The notes: generated by a model from the letters alone, not told the origin. Shown: positions 53,313 through 63,448, counted from the stretch's first letter. The stretch is DNA of 64,000 nt from Ariolimax columbianus (GCA_036924085.1 JAVGWX010000004.1:75519590-75583589); one strand, 5' to 3'. Made by a program: numbers and translations.

Positions 53313-54345
53313 CATAAAGTGCGCGAATTTATGTAATTAATGATAGGAAGTTAAAATCACATGGAATTGGTGGCGAAGTTGTCAAATGGATAGACAATTG
53401 GTAAAAATGGGAAGAAGGCAGAGAGTGGGCATAAATAATGAGTACTCTGAGTGGTGTGAGGTAAAAAAAGTAAAGTGCCGCAAGGCTCGGTTTTGGGACC
53501 AAATTTGTTCTCGATATATATAAACGATTTGGACAATGATATCGGATCAATGATTTCAAAATCCGCGGATGACACAAAACTCATTTAAACAGAGACGAAT
53601 ATTTTGAGGCCGAAATTAGATAAAATTCTGGAATGGTATGAGAGCTGGCAAATGGAGTTTTTAGTGTAGATAAATGTACAGTCATCCAAATGGGTAAATT
53701 CAATAGCGAAGATAATTACAGAATGGGAGAGAGCAATATTAGAAAGATAGAAAAAGAAAGGGATCTAGGGGTTATAATAGATCATACAGGTAAGGTGAGT
53801 GAGCAAGTCCAAGTAGTAGTGAAAATAGGTAAATGCGATGTTAGGTATGATACAAAGAAATATTAAACATAGGAGCAAGGAAGTGATAGTCAAACTGTAT
53901 ACATCATTAGTAAGGCATAGATTAGAGTACTGTGTACATGTCTGTAGTTCTTGGCATAGAGGGGATATAAACATGCTGGAAAAGATACAAAGAAGAGCAA
54001 CAAAACTGATAGATGGATTTCGGAATTATAGTTATGAGAAAAGGCTCAAGAAAAGCCGGCCTACAGTGTCTTAGAAAAGAGAAGAATTCGAGGTGACAGT
54101 ACAGATTTATAAGAGAAAGTTTATCAAAGTAAAGGATAAAATAGACTATAATAAGTTTTTCAAAGTACAACCCGTTACAAGAACAAGAGGGCACAACTAC
54201 ACATTAATTATAGAAAGGTCCAGATTAGATATAAGGATATTTTGTTTTCAGTCTGGGAGCGGAGAATGCAGGAAATAGTGGAGGCAGGGTCAATTAATAC
54301 ATTCAAAAATAGATTAAATGCGCATAGTTTTAAGATTAAGTGAAG
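53313..54345 (+). pseudogene. CR1/Rex1-like LINE RT, 3' part
   Basis: Across frames the plus strand encodes [35 protein letters not shown] (motif B), ISKSADDTK (motif C, FADD to SADD), WQMEF, EKERDLGVIIDHTGKVSEQ, AMLGMIQRNIKHRSKEVIVK, LYTSLVRHRLEYCVHV, MLEKIQRRATKLIDGFRN, RTRGHNYTL and SINTFKNRLNAHSFK. This order is that of the CR1/Rex1 group, distinct from the RTE-like LINEs elsewhere here. ORF 53838-54074 is the longest intact piece. It is 5' truncated, with no 3' tail recognised. Confidence 0.9.
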
Positions 54346-54447
54346 TAAAAGAAACTGGTTGTATACTTTGCAGAGTCTTCTCAGCCAGTACAAAGACGTC
54401 AAGTTAAGTTGATGTAAATTGTTACGCAAGTCTATAGTTCTTATCAG

Positions 54448-54735
54448 TCTTCTTCTTCTTCTTGTTTTCGCTTATCCTTTTTTGCCTTCCAGCGACAGGT
54501 TATGAAGAGATCTCTAGAATGAGCCCAACTGTGTGCCTCATGCACAGTGGCATTCACCGCCTCAGATATTTCCTTAAGCTAAATTGTTCGTGGCCGCCCG
54601 TTGACTTTAGATCTGTTGTACCTAAATAGCATTGATTGTTGAGGTGTGCTGTGTGGTGGTAGTCTTGTTACGTGGCCAAACCATTTTAGTTGTTGTCTTT
54701 TGATGTAGTCTAATACTGGTGTTGTTCCCACTAGC
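54448..54735 (-). pseudogene. LINE C-terminus with GAA tail
   Basis: The minus strand is almost continuous: LDYIKRQQLKWFGHVTRLPP, SMLFRYNRSKVNGRPRTI, one stop, then LKEISEAVNATVHEAHSWAH and CRWKAKKDKRKQEEED. It ends in GAAGAAGAAGA (CTT at 54451-54463). The Lys/Glu-rich end is encoded by the tail repeat itself. Confidence 0.82.
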
Positions 54736-54828
54736 CACGCAAGTTTTATAGACTATGAAAAGGCGTTTGTCAGTGTAGATCGAAGTACTCTATTGCAACT
54801 GCTGAGACAATGTGGTATCCCAGAAAAG

Positions 54829-54924
54829 TACACAACCCTCATCCAGAATATGTACACAACCCTCATCCAGAATATGTACACAACCCTCATCCAGAATATG
54901 TACACAACCCTCATGCAGAATATG
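54829..54924. repeat. In-frame 24-bp repeat in RT, 4 copies
   Basis: TACACAACCCTCATCCAGAA followed by TATG is repeated at 54829, 54853, 54877 and 54901, encoding YTTLIQNM four times. The partial fifth unit (TACACAGAC) continues the normal coding sequence, so expansion occurred inside the RT gene. Confidence 0.95.
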
Positions 54925-55735
54925 TACACAGACATAGTTAGTAGAGTGGTACATGAAGGAGCACTGAGTGAAAACTTCGGGTGCAAACCGGGTTGAGACA
55001 AGCATGCTTGCTCTCCCATTTCCTGTTTCTGTCGCTTATAGATTGAATAATGAAAACATCATTCGAAGGAGAAAGAACTCTTATTCAGTGGACACTATGG
55101 TCACAATTGGAGGACCTGGACTACGCAGATGATCTGGTACTTACTTGTGTCATACAGTCATTGCAAATGTAAGAGACATTTCATTTTATAGAGTGAAAGA
55201 ACAATCGGCCAAACTGGGACTGAATATCAACATACGAAAAACCAAGATCTTTAAACTCAAAACTTTCAGCAAAGAATCAATAATGCTGGGAGGAGAACAG
55301 CTCAGAAGAAGTGGATACATTGACCTATTTGGGCAGCACAATAGACACATCAGGAGGTACAGATGCAGATGTAAGGATCAGAATTGGAAAGGCAAGAGGG
55401 GTATTCTTGACACTATACAACAATTGGATATCCAGAGAAATCAATATTCGAATTTAGAATATGCAATGCCAGTGTCAAGTCGGTGTTGCTGTATGGAGCG
55501 GAGAAATGGAGAACGACCAATGTCATACAACAAAGACGCCAGTCCGTCGTTAACAGACGAAGATTAATAGGCATAAAGTGGCAGGACATGTTGAGGAAGG
55601 AAGACCTATGAAAAAGGAGCCACATCCACTGGAACAACAAATTAAGCGAAGAAAATGGGGCTCGATAAAACATACGCTGAGGAAGGCACAGTCCAACATA
55701 GTTAGACGGGCTCTTACACGGAATCCTCAAGGGAA

Positions 55736-55820
55736 GAGAGATAGAAAGAGCGAGAGAGAGACAGAGCGAGGGAGAGAGATAGAAAGAGCGAGAGAGAGAA
55801 AGAGCGAGGGAGAGAGATAG
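55736..55820. repeat. 38-bp GA-rich repeat, 2 copies
   Basis: AGAGATAGAAAGAGCGAGAG then AGAGACAGAGCGAGGGAG is repeated once, in place of the LINE's GKRKRGRP-coding stretch. Confidence 0.85.
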
Positions 55821-56142
55821 GTAGACCCAAAAATACATGTAGAATATAATGTGAGAAGGAACTAATATTAAATTATTACACCTGGAGATAGGCAGAAAGG
55901 ACAGTCAAGGACCGTGTATGTTGGCAGGATGTTGTTAATGGCCTATGTACTGAGAGGTAACCGGCTTTGATTGATTGGTTCGAATTGTATTGATGAAGTT
56001 GCTATGACAGCTTGATCGTCTGCGAAAATAAGTTAATTGAAGAGTTCACCAATGTTGTTTTCTTTACTTGGGTGGGCTATTTTACTGCACATATGGGATC
56101 TACATATTTGATGATTATACCATCAGTATGAATACAAATATA

Positions 56143-56756
56143 TCCCACTCAAAATAAGTTAAGGGTCATTTGTAAAAATCCCGCCGCACAAAAAATCTAA
56201 CAATGAGAAGTAAATTATAATTAACTAAATTATTGTTCAGTAATTTGGACATCAGAGTGCGACAGTTTCGTGAGAAGTCGCTGGGTAATGGTCAATAACG
56301 TTTGTGACCTTCATGGGCATTGATACAAGTCAGACATTGTTGTCTCATGGATGAAATCTGCCTTCTTATAGTGTGTTGAGGGATCGCCTGCCAATCCTAC
56401 AGAAGGTTCTGAAACAATTGGTTTAAGTCACCACCTTGTGATAGTTCCAGGACGTCACAGAGATGCTCGTGTCGTTGATGACTTCCTCCAGCAACAATAT
56501 GTCACAAGAATGGAATGGCCAGCCTACTCATCTGATCTCATCCCAAATTACTGAAGAACAATGTCAGCAGAATATTTAAAAGGGTGTGTCCAATTAAACA
56601 TCAATTTCTCGCATACAGGTACGTTCTTCCTCGTGACACTGTCACACCCTGATGTACACATGACCAAGCACCAATTTGATTAAATATTATTGAATCCTAA
56701 TTTTGTTTTTGTACGATATGATTTTGTAAGGGACCCTTACAATACTTTGAGTTGTA
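56143..56756. mobile_element. Tc1-like transposon with internal inversion
   Basis: The ends are terminal inverted repeats: left CCCACTCAAAATAAGTTAAG / GGTCATTTGTAAAA, right (read on the minus strand) CAACTCAAAGTATTGTAAGG / GTCCCTTACAAAA. Each has TA at its outer edge. The minus strand at 56437-56275 encodes the transposase C-terminus, DWQAIPQHTIRRQISSMRQQ then CLTCINAHEGHKRY and a stop. The plus strand at 56438-56550 encodes the more N-terminal catalytic segment, ARVVDDFLQQQYVTRMEWPA, YSSDLIPN. The two parts of one DDE transposase are therefore in opposite orientation and head to head. The element cannot encode an active enzyme. Confidence 0.85.
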
Positions 56757-57179
56757 TTTACTGGAGTGCATCGAATATTCGATTGTTAGTCGATTCTGTG
56801 CTGATAAGTGCATTCAGTTAACTTCGTATTCGCCCGAATAGTATCACGTAATCGAACACGAGAGGCGGGATCATTTTAAAACCAAAAAAGTGGATAATAT
56901 TAGGTTTCAATTCTCTTGGTTTGATAGAAATTTAAGAACTAGATAGTTACATCAGAAATAGTTTTAAAATAGTTGTCCCGGTTTTTTAAACAATTGAACA
57001 CTTTGTGAGTATTATTTACGCAAGACATCAATAATTCAAAATCATTCAACTCATCGAGGAGCAAATGTTCTCAGTGAATACTGCACAAGTCTTCTTTTCA
57101 TGCACCACAATTTCCAGCTCATCCACCCCTCCCCCTCTATCCCCCCTCCCTCACAGCCCACCCCACGTCTTTCCTGCCG
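56757..57179. other. Unexplained sequence
   Basis: A C-rich patch lies near 57119-57170. No domain or repeat supported. Confidence 0.4.
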
Positions 57180-57350
57180 TTTTTAGACAACTCAACTTTT
57201 CATCTCCATAAGTCTTTATAACTGCCCTTACTTCTTGCCATGAAGATTCCAGAATAGTGACTGCTTTGTAATGCCATCATCTGGTTTCCGTAATGTGTGT
57301 CCAATCCATCGTCAACGCCTTCTCTTGGTGTCTAGTCCCACTGGCATTTA
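57180..57350 (-). pseudogene. RTE-like LINE extreme C-terminus
   Basis: The minus strand reads DTKRRR(stop)RWIGHTLRKPDDGITK then QSLFWNLHGKK, a very close match to the consensus block seen at 55.64-55.74 kb (KRRKWGSIKHTLRK). Confidence 0.78.
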
Positions 57351-57399
57351 TCTGGTTCTTTACCACAGTTCTATAGTAGTCACTTTATCATACTATTTC

Positions 57400-57770
57400 G
57401 GATAGGAGGATTAACACGGCCAGGCATACTGATCAGACATGTTAGTCAGGGTCAGGCAAAATATACTGATCAGACATGTTAGTCAGGGTCAGGCAAAATA
57501 TACTGGCCAAGACGCTCGCCTCGCCTTCAGGAAACGGGCTGTTTTCATGGCAGCCAGGCTAACAGGGTGAGGGATCGACGTGATCCTCGTAGTAGGGAAC
57601 GACACGCTGATGAAGTCAATCATAGCACAACCGCCTGTGGGACCCCGGTCCACCTTCATCAGCACACTCGGGATGTGAGGAAAGCTGCTGCAAACTGCCA
57701 CTTAACGTCCTTTTAGGGCGCACAAAAGAGTAGATCTACTCATTGTGGGCATTTGAAACAACAACATGAT
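57400..57770 (+). mobile_element. CAA-tailed dispersed repeat, copy D
   Basis: A 37-43-bp module (TACTGATCAGACATGTTAGT then CAGGGTCAGGCAAAATA) is doubled at 57427-57500. GCCAGGCTAACAGGG, GGATCGACGTGATCC, CCACCTTCATCAGCACACT, AACTGCCACTTAACGTCC and CTCATTGTGGGCATTTG then AAACAACAACA follow. Complete to the tail. Confidence 0.8.
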
Positions 57771-57879
57771 TCCAGTTTATTCCATCAATTCAGCGTAGCA
57801 TTTATTTAAAAAATCGTGGATTTCTTCTTTTTGTCAATCGTCTTTGTTACCTGCGTCATAGAACCACACAATAGGACAG

Positions 57880-58130
57880 AAGTTGAAGATCTGTATATTT
57901 GTGACGGATTTAATTTTTTTCAATTTCTACAAATTCCCTAAAGCAATTTAAAAAATGTCGGCTTCTGTATTCTTAGTTTGATATCCCTATCAGTATCTCC
58001 GACATTGTCTCATTACTATCAAGATATATTGATGGATCTGTCTCTTGTAGTGTCAAATCTCCCAGTACAATCTTATTGTCGTTAGATGATTTTATTGTAA
58101 ATGCTTGTGCTTTTTCTCTGTGAACTAAGG
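57880..58130 (-). pseudogene. LINE RT thumb-region remnant
   Basis: Minus-strand KSSNDNKIVLGDLTLQETDP then SIYLDSNETMSEILIGIS corresponds to copies at 28.6 and 48.6 kb. Stops follow. Confidence 0.55.
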
Positions 58131-58189
58131 CCTAATTTCAGTGACCATTCAATGAGTATATTTCTTTTTTGCATTTGTTGATTCAGTTC

Positions 58190-58590
58190 AGTTTTAAGTG
58201 CCATCTCCGCAACGAAGGTCGGCCGCAATGGATCTCCAGTGTACTCTATCGCTTGCCACAATGTTGCAATATGACAGCCTTTTTCCAGTCCATCTCCTGA
58301 TGTTATCCACTCACTTAAAACGTTAACTGCCTCTTGAACGACTGCCTTCCACCCTACCCTCTAGTATGGTCTTCAACAAGGAGGTACGTCATGTTATATG
58401 ACCAAAATAACTCCCTAATCCTGATTTCGATCATTAATTCTCTTTTCACCCCCAACTTTTTCAATACCTTCACATTTGTTTTTTTCTCTTTCCAAGAAAT
58501 GCCACCCATTCTTCTATAAACCCACATTTTGGAGGCTTTAATACTCTTTTCCAACTTGTTATTCAATGTCCATGTTTCGGCGCCATAAAG
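58190..58590 (-). pseudogene. LINE C-terminal region
   Basis: The minus strand reads TLNNKLEKSIKASKMWVYRR, MGGISWKEKKTNVKVLKKLG, VKRELMIEIRIRELFWSYNM, then after a stop a decayed WxxD region. This matches TLxxxxEKRIxAFEMWxYRRMLRISWxxxxTNxEVLxxxG...KLxxxGHxMR. Confidence 0.78.
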
Positions 58591-58689
58591 TTGATTACTT
58601 TATAATTATAATTATAATTTTTAATTATAGAAAGTATCGGTAGATGTATTGAATACAATTCTTTATGTCAAACATTCATTCATTATTCT

Positions 58690-58850
58690 AAATTCTTTGC
58701 CTTCGTCCTGAAAAGTACGTGACGTCGTGTCATAGATTTTAAATATGCGGCGATATCTGCGCCATTCGGCTCAACACATCTGGCTTCAGCAAGTCATTTT
58801 TGGGACGGGGTTAACCTTCCCTCTGCAATCCATATTCTCTTAGAATACTT
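58690..58850 (-). mobile_element. S-family SINE, copy 8 (5' and tail truncated)
   Basis: On the plus strand CTTCGTCCTGAAAAGTACG, GCGGCGATATCTGCGCCATT, CGGCTCAACACATCTGGCTT, CAGCAAGTCATTTTTGGGAC and CCCTCTGCAATCCATATTCT align in order with copies 3 and 4. Confidence 0.7.
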
Positions 58851-58879
58851 AAGTGGGACCTGTTACACACTAGAAGCCT

Positions 58880-59345
58880 GAATTAGGGCTTGGTGCGATT
58901 TGGTTGACACCCTGACGTAAGGATCGCCTTCTTTGATCAACTGATTCTATGCTTCTAGTTCAGTGAGGTTCAGGAAGAAGGTTGCGTTTCAGGTCTTCGC
59001 TGGTCACTCATAGTTTTTCGAGAATGGTCGCTCCCCCAGACCAGATTGCCTTGTTCTGTGTTTCGTTGGGTGCTCCGCAATAGCGTGTGGCGGTGTCTCT
59101 AAGACCCATTCTGTGAAAATGGACTTTGAGTCTGCAGTGCCACGTTCTGAGTCTAAAAATCGTAGTCTGTCCATCTCTGTCAAGTTTGTCTATGCTGTCA
59201 TTTACCGGTTTGTATCCTTTGTGCTGGTATTTCCATTCCGTCTTCATAGATCGTTTTTTTAATAGTTTCTTTGCCTTGTTGATAGCAAGTCTGTGTGCCT
59301 CCACAAACGGCTTCTGCAAGCTCATCTGCCTTCTATTTTCCATGG
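58880..59345 (-). pseudogene. LINE C-terminus and 3' UTR
   Basis: Minus-strand ORF 59008-59343 reads EAHRLAINKAKKLLKKRSMK, DRDGQTTIFRLRTWHCRLKV, HFHRMGLRDTATRYCGAPNE. A shifted frame then gives TSEDLKRNLL and the 3' UTR AGAAGCATAGAATCAGTTGA, shared with the 40.6-41.1 kb plus copy. Confidence 0.82.
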
Positions 59346-59754
59346 GATGGGGAAAAGGGGGGGGGGGAGCTGCTTGATGTTATATTTTATTTTATTTTAG
59401 AGTCTATCTTGTTTGGGACTCTATATGGTTTGTAGTACGCTACTCAAGTCTGCTAGAATGACCGTTTTTCTTAAAGTTGTATTTTGTCTGGCCCTGACGC
59501 AAGCAGCCAATTATGAGTTGCTGGCTGCTGTCAGCTCTTGCACTGCTGCATCCTCACTGACCACTCACTACTCTACTCACCACTTACAACTAGTTCCAGC
59601 AAAATAATTAAGTCTCAATTCTCATTCACCTGAAACTTAAAGCCTCAAATCAGTCATCATCAATGCCCGTCGGTTCTTTCGAAGCAAAGACCATTGACAA
59701 CCCTCCTCCTCTCCCCCCCCCCCCCTAATCATGTCTCACCATTCCCTACATTTG
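59346..59754. other. Unexplained; G-run and C-run
   Basis: A G-run (about 59358-59369) and a C-run (about 59715-59726) occur in otherwise unremarkable sequence. Confidence 0.5.
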
Positions 59755-61745
59755 ATCTGTTGCTCCACTGGTTCCTATACCCATTATTCTCCACAGACAT
59801 TTATTGACGAACGGCTGGAGCGTCCTCTGTATTGTCTTGGTCGTTCTCCGTGCTCCTGCTCCGTACAGGACTACTGACTCGAAACTGGAGGTCAATAATT
59901 TGATGTTGGTGGTAGTCTTTATTTCCTGGGTGCAACCGGAATGCTATCCTTGTCTTTCCGATTCTGGACCTTACAGCTTCATCTACCCCCTGGAGTATCA
60001 ATGGTGCAGACCAACTATGTGAAGGCGTTGTGGACATCTGCCAGTGCCTCACCTCCAAGCATGACTGGTTCTTTGCTTAAGGTGTTGATTTTAAATAGCT
60101 TGGTTTTCTTCATGTTCATATTTAGTCCCAGTGTGGCTGAATGCTCCCTCCCCATATTTAGTCCCAGTTTGGCTGAATGCCCCCTCCCCATATTTAGTTC
60201 CAGTTTGACTGAATGCCCCCTCCCATATTTAGTCCCAGTTTGACTGAATGCTCCCTCCCCATATTTAGTCCCAGTTTGGCTGAATGCCCCCTCCCCATAT
60301 TTAGTTCCAGTTTGACTGAATGCCCCCTCCCATATTTAGTCCCAGTTTGGCTGAATGCTCCCTCCCCATATTTAGTCCCAGTTTGGCTGAATGCTCCCTC
60401 CCCATATTTAGTCCCAATTTGGCTGAATGCTCCCTCCCCATATTTAGTCCCAGTTTGACTGAATGCTCCCTCCCCATATTTAGTCCCAGTTTGACTGAAT
60501 GCTCCCTCCCCATATTTAGTCCCAGTTTGGCTGAATGCTCCCTCCCCATATTTAGTCCCAGTTTGACTGAATGCTCCCTTCCCATATTTAGTCCCAGTTT
60601 GACTGAATGCTCCCTCCCCATATTTAGTCCCAATTTGGCTGAATGCTCCCTCCCCATATTTAGTCCCAGTTTGACTGAATGCTCCCTCCCCATATTTAGT
60701 CCCAGTTTGACTGAATGCTCCCTCCCCATATTTAGTCCCAGTTTGACTGAATGCTCCCTCCCCATATTTAGTGTCAGTTTGGCTGAATGCTCCCTCGCCT
60801 TATTTAATTGTTCTTCCATCTGGCTAAGTCTGTGTGCCAGCAGTAGCACGTCGTCTGCATAATGCCCACAATGACCACTGCATACCGGTTCGCTTTCTGA
60901 CGCTAACATCTTTATAATCCAGTCTATTGTGATCAGGAATACGAGTGGTGACAATATACATCCCTGTCTTACTCTCGTTTGTACATGAATACTGTCGGTG
61001 AGTATTCCTTCATGTACCACTCAACAAACTGTGTTTTCGTATATTTTCTGTATGAAAGATATTAACTTCTCTGATATCCTGTAGCGTCTTAGTAATAACC
61101 ATAAAACGCTTCAGTCTATACTGTCAAACGCCTTCTCATAGACATTTGCGATACGGATGAATTCCACTCAATCGTTTGTTCCACTGTCATACGCAAAGTG
61201 GCTATGTGATATGTATATAATCTTTCCTGGTGAGATCCCGCTTGTTCTTCCCTTTCTTGTCTACTTCCTCTTTACGCCTGTCCAAGATACTTCGCCTGAG
61301 TATTTTGCTAGATACTAATAGTAGTGTGATTCATTCCTCTGTAGTTGTTGCAGTCTGTCAGGACGTTCTTGTGAAGTTTAATCAGATCTTCTTTCCATTC
61401 CAATGGCACCTTCTCTTCTTCCAAAATCCTCTTGAATAATTTGCATATGTGGCCTTCTCTGTATCTGCTAGAATGGCTTTCTGCTGCCACTTTTCCGGAC
61501 TCGCTGCCGGACGTTAAAATGGACCTTAAAAATGGACCTAAAAAATGGACTTTAAAAAAGGGACTTTAAAAATTATGTTTTTGAAGGTGCGTCACAATTC
61601 TAATCATATTACTGCTGTTGGGAAAGTAGGTGTTTCTTGGGTTGTTGGGTTGTTGGGAAGTATTCAATCCATCTTGTCTTTTGCTCCTCCATTAATGTCA
61701 GTATTTTTTCCTTGTTTATCCTTGATTGTTTCAATTCAGTACGTC
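59755..61745 (-). pseudogene. RTE-like LINE, linker and RT, with amplified thumb
   Basis: Minus-strand order: MEEQKTRWIEYF (linker, 61.7 kb); ILEEEKVPLEWKEDLIKLHK then NVLTDCNNYRGM (ORF 61308-61490); EEQAG and IATLRMTVEQTIEWNSS (61.2 kb); RVVHEGILTDSI-type segment; VRQGCILSPLVF (motif B) and HYADDVLLLAHRLSQMEEQL (motif C, YADD intact) in ORF 60301-61020; a 12-residue repeat array; then NMNMKKTKLFKINTLSKEPV, SRIGKTRIAF and TKTIQRTLQPFVNKCLWRIM. Motif A is frameshifted and partly degraded (YEKAFDS, 61.13 kb). Endonuclease and the extreme C-terminus are missing. Confidence 0.9.
60118..60800. repeat. 36-bp in-frame array in the LINE RT, about 19 copies
   Basis: On the plus strand the unit is GGCTGAATGCTCCCTCCCCA then TATTTAGTCCCAGTTT, 36 bp. 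On the coding minus strand each unit encodes REHSVKLGLNMG. The array starts from the native sequence AREHSAKLTLNM just after YADD and ends in the native continuation LGLNMNMKKTK, so the natural segment has been expanded in frame. Val/Ala and GACTG/GGCTG variants are distributed in a pattern. One-base deletions near 60222 and 60327 break the frame in the distal third. Confidence 0.95.
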
Positions 61746-61920
61746 CCTAATATGTTAAATGTACGCACAAACATGTCATAATTAGTGAGGAAACCATATG
61801 ATGTTTAGTTCGTTTGTTAAACTTTTCTTGACCAGTGCTGAGAAAAATGCCTTTTTTTTTTTTTTGTTGTAAACATGTTTTGTAGAAAATAGGTTACTTT
61901 CATTAGAATAGGCACTTGTA
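61746..61920. other. T-run region, no feature
   Basis: A T-run of about 15 lies near 61851-61865. Nothing else is supported. Confidence 0.5.
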
Positions 61921-61924
61921 GATG

Positions 61925-62465
61925 TTACCCCAACTCTTAACGTCAATTACTATAATTTAACAGCTGTGCACCAATCCACATACTTGGGGAACTTCATCAA
62001 CGACAAGCTCTCTCTAGACCCAAAAATTGACAATCTTTGGCAAAGCTGCTGCAATATTTGCTCGCCTTACAACGCGAGTTTGGGAAAACCAGAAATTTAC
62101 AATTAAAACCAAGGTCATGTTATACAATGCATGAGTCGTCAGCACGCTTCTTTAATGATAGCAAAACGTGAGCAACTTATGCCAAACAAGAGCACAAGCT
62201 TAACGCCTTCCATAAATGGCGCCTGCAATACATTGTTGGAATTACACGGAGGGACAGAGAGACAAATGCAGAGATGCACTCTAGCACCAGTTCCTAAAGT
62301 ATGTACACTCTTCACAGCCAGTAAGACTACGAGGGCTTGATCATGTTCGTCACATGAAAGATTGTCGCAACCGCAAAGATATCCTCTATGAACAGTTAGT
62401 GGATGGCAAAAAACTACAGTCGGTCGATCATAGCTGAGTTTCAAATATTTGTGTAAGCGTGATAT
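61925..62465 (+). pseudogene. LINE C-terminal region
   Basis: Plus-strand frames encode HQSTYLGNFINDKLSLDPKI, AAAIFARLTTRVWENQKFTI, KTKVMLYNA, GLDHVRHMKDCRNRKDILYE, QLVDGK and KRDMK. It is the same family as 28905-30900 (RMDDGRIPKYVLYGEL, CKRDMN). Frameshifts are present. Confidence 0.85.
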
Positions 62466-62830
62466 GAAGGTAATGGAGCATGAGTCTGACTTCCTGGAAA
62501 GACGAAGCGTCAGACCGATCCAAGTGGAGATGTACCCTGAAGGTAATGGGGCATGAGTCTGACTTCCTGGAAAGACGAAGCGTCAGACCGATCCAAGTGG
62601 AGATGTACCCCGAAGGTAATGGGGCATGAGTCTGACTTCCTGGAAAGACGAAGCGTCAGACCGATCCAAGTGGGGATGTACCCCGAAGGTAATGGGGCAT
62701 GAGTCTGACTTCCTGGAAAGACGAAGCGTCAGACCGATCCAAGTGGAGATGTACCCTGAAGGTAATGGGGCATGAGTCTGACTTCCTGGAAAGACGAAGC
62801 GTCAGACCGTTCCAAGTGGAGATATTCTCC
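62466..62830. repeat. 73-bp array from the LINE C-terminus, 5 copies
   Basis: The unit GAAGGTAATGGGGCATGAGT then CTGACTTCCTGGAAAGACGA... starts at 62466, 62539, 62612, 62685 and 62758. The first copy is continuous with the LINE C-terminal frame (KRDMKVMEHESDFLERRSVR). The last runs into VEIFSEEPPRAG. As 73 is 1 modulo 3, the array disrupts the frame. Minus-strand ORFs here are artefacts. Confidence 0.95.
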
Positions 62831-63448
62831 GAAGAGCCACCTCGTGCTGGATGAAACAACGCTCTGGCAACACGGAGAAGTGAAATGACAACACCGTAAG
62901 GAGATATAAAACAAAAAACGCAGTTGAGAATTGCAACTCCATTGCCTCATCATCAGTAACTTGGACACTCACAAAATTACCGCTAACGACAGCACAAACC
63001 ACTTGGCAATAACAAGAAATCTAAGCACCCCGCCTCTCTGCGATGACTCATAACAAGACCGGTTGGACAAAACAAGATGAAGATCATAATCTTGTCTACG
63101 CATATTCTCAATTGGTTATCCCGTTTGCTCAAGCTGTACAAGAGGAGCTTCTACCATAGTGTATGTCTTCTATAATGAAACAAATATAATTTTCCTTCCC
63201 ATTTCCAAACGGTGTTCGACCAAAAGTGTCCTTTTTTATGTGACGTGATGCCAGGAATGTGTTGACTTGGCATTTCTTCAGTAAAATATGAATATTGCCA
63301 AAATTACTACATCTAATTAGGTGGACTCTGCCATATTTATGACATATACGGAAATGTCATATTCGGGGGCGATTTGAACAGTTGTACCTCCCTCACCATA
63401 ACTTTGACAACAATGCTCAGAGCCACTATGTGAAGATAATCTCTAATG
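62831..63448. other. Likely LINE 3' continuation, then unexplained
   Basis: The first 100-200 bases may be the rest of the LINE C-terminus, decayed past recognition. From about 63050 I see nothing supportable. Confidence 0.35.

Larger units (their letters stand above)
54738..55965 (+). pseudogene. RTE-like LINE, RT to C-terminus
   Basis: Plus strand: SFIDYEKAFVSVDRSTLLQL (motif A, IDYEKAF with catalytic Asp), a 4 x 24-bp repeat, VSRVVHEGALSENF, LDYADDLVL (motif C, YADD intact), LGLNINIRKTKIFKLKTFS, then TLTYLGSTIDTSGGTDADVR, IRIGKARG, and RRKWGSIKHTLRKAQSNIVR, LTRNPQGKRDR. After a GA-rich expansion it resumes AERTVKDRVCWQDVVNGLCT and stops near 55960, followed by TTTGATTGATTGG. Frameshifts lie near 55.0 and 55.3 kb. 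It is 5' truncated inside RT. Confidence 0.88.

Noticed and set aside
55413..55838. 141-codon minus-strand ORF with Ser/Leu repeats
   Set aside because: Antisense of the GA-rich repeat and the LINE on the plus strand.
60213..60862. Plus-strand ORFs with LPIFSPSLTECS repeats
   Set aside because: Antisense of the 36-bp array. The minus strand carries RT motifs immediately before the array, so that strand is the coding one.
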